Assembly (NCBI GenBank): GCA_002316215.1
Contig: DCDB01000149.1
Span: 1 to 14,064 of the forward strand
Direction: 5' to 3'
Length of the DNA stretch: 14,064 nucleotides
DNA from: Lachnospiraceae bacterium UBA1066
GTDB lineage: Bacteria; Bacillota; Clostridia; Lachnospirales; Lachnospiraceae
The notes below the pieces were generated by a model. That model searched no databases. It saw only the letters and a list, made by a program, of their open reading frames with translations, and was not told where the DNA came from. Positions 14,018 through 14,064 of this stretch are shown one piece after another. Each line of letters begins with the position of its first letter. The first letter of the stretch is position 1. A program made the translations under genes and the position numbers.

Positions 14018-14064
14018 TAGCGGGGACAGGATTTGAACCTGTGACCTTCGGGTTATGAGCCCGA
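14018..14064 (-). tRNA. tRNA-fMet (CAT), initiator, 5' part beyond the window
   Basis: The visible 3' two thirds contains the anticodon arm TCGGG-CTCATAA-CCCGA with anticodon CAT and the three G-C pairs typical of initiators, the T arm ACAGG-TTCAAAT-CCTGT, and the acceptor 3' strand CCCCGCT with discriminator A. CCA is not encoded. The 5' acceptor and D arm lie outside the window, so the initiator-specific first base mismatch cannot be checked. Confidence 0.9.

Overview
The window looks like chromosomal DNA from an anaerobic Firmicute of the Clostridia, most like Lachnospiraceae. This is inferred from the gene families present (a CBS/DRTGG family II pyrophosphatase, a PflX-type radical SAM protein, an L,D-transpeptidase with ricin repeats and a BspA-like region), the strong AGGAGG-type ribosome binding sites and the moderate GC content. 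No 16S gene or other decisive marker is present. Almost every gene lies on the minus strand. The one exception is a lysine/alanine-rich histone-H1-like protein at 9754-10227 (+).

Layout, right to left in the direction of most transcription. An initiator tRNA-Met (cut by the window edge) and tRNA-Phe are followed by a clear terminator. Next is a large secreted L,D-transpeptidase (10531-13758) with a signal peptide, BspA-like region, eight ricin-type repeats and a C-terminal YkuD domain; it has its own promoter and terminator. The convergent plus-strand gene 9754-10227 has two tandem near-consensus sigma-A promoters and a textbook terminator. Divergent from it are a small alpha/beta hydrolase (8951-9517) and a GNAT acetyltransferase (8231-8707). 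A tightly overlapping trio follows: a one-TM membrane protein, exonuclease III and a GIY-YIG protein (7815 down to 6387). It is probably followed in the same direction by the CBS-DRTGG pyrophosphatase (6287-4638). Then come a flavoredoxin-type flavin reductase (4371-3772), a shikimate-kinase-like P-loop kinase (3558-3061), murA (2914-1622) and a PflX-type radical SAM enzyme (1237-101).

The most striking property is the number of unrelated tandem repeats. Nearly every intergenic gap on the left two thirds holds its own minisatellite: a 9-10 bp CCWGG-rich array (1303-1580), a ~54 bp array (3609-3771), a 38/76 bp composite array (4391-4630), a 15-16 bp array (7836-8116) and a 71 bp-spaced duplication (8805-8941). 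Two more lie in frame inside genes: a 39 bp repeat forming a Ser/Ala/Glu insert in the radical SAM enzyme, and an 18 bp repeat in the H1-like tail. The arrays do not share a sequence, but the intergenic ones are mostly pyrimidine-rich on the plus strand, so a transcript reading with the flanking genes would be purine-rich. The repeats stop short of the ribosome binding sites and leave the reading frames intact.

Functionally the window is mostly housekeeping: cell-wall precursor synthesis and remodelling (murA, L,D-transpeptidase), DNA repair (exoA, perhaps the GIY-YIG protein), phosphate/energy metabolism (pyrophosphatase), aromatic biosynthesis or a derivative of it (kinase) and translation (tRNAs). 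No phage, IS, CRISPR or obvious defence system was seen.
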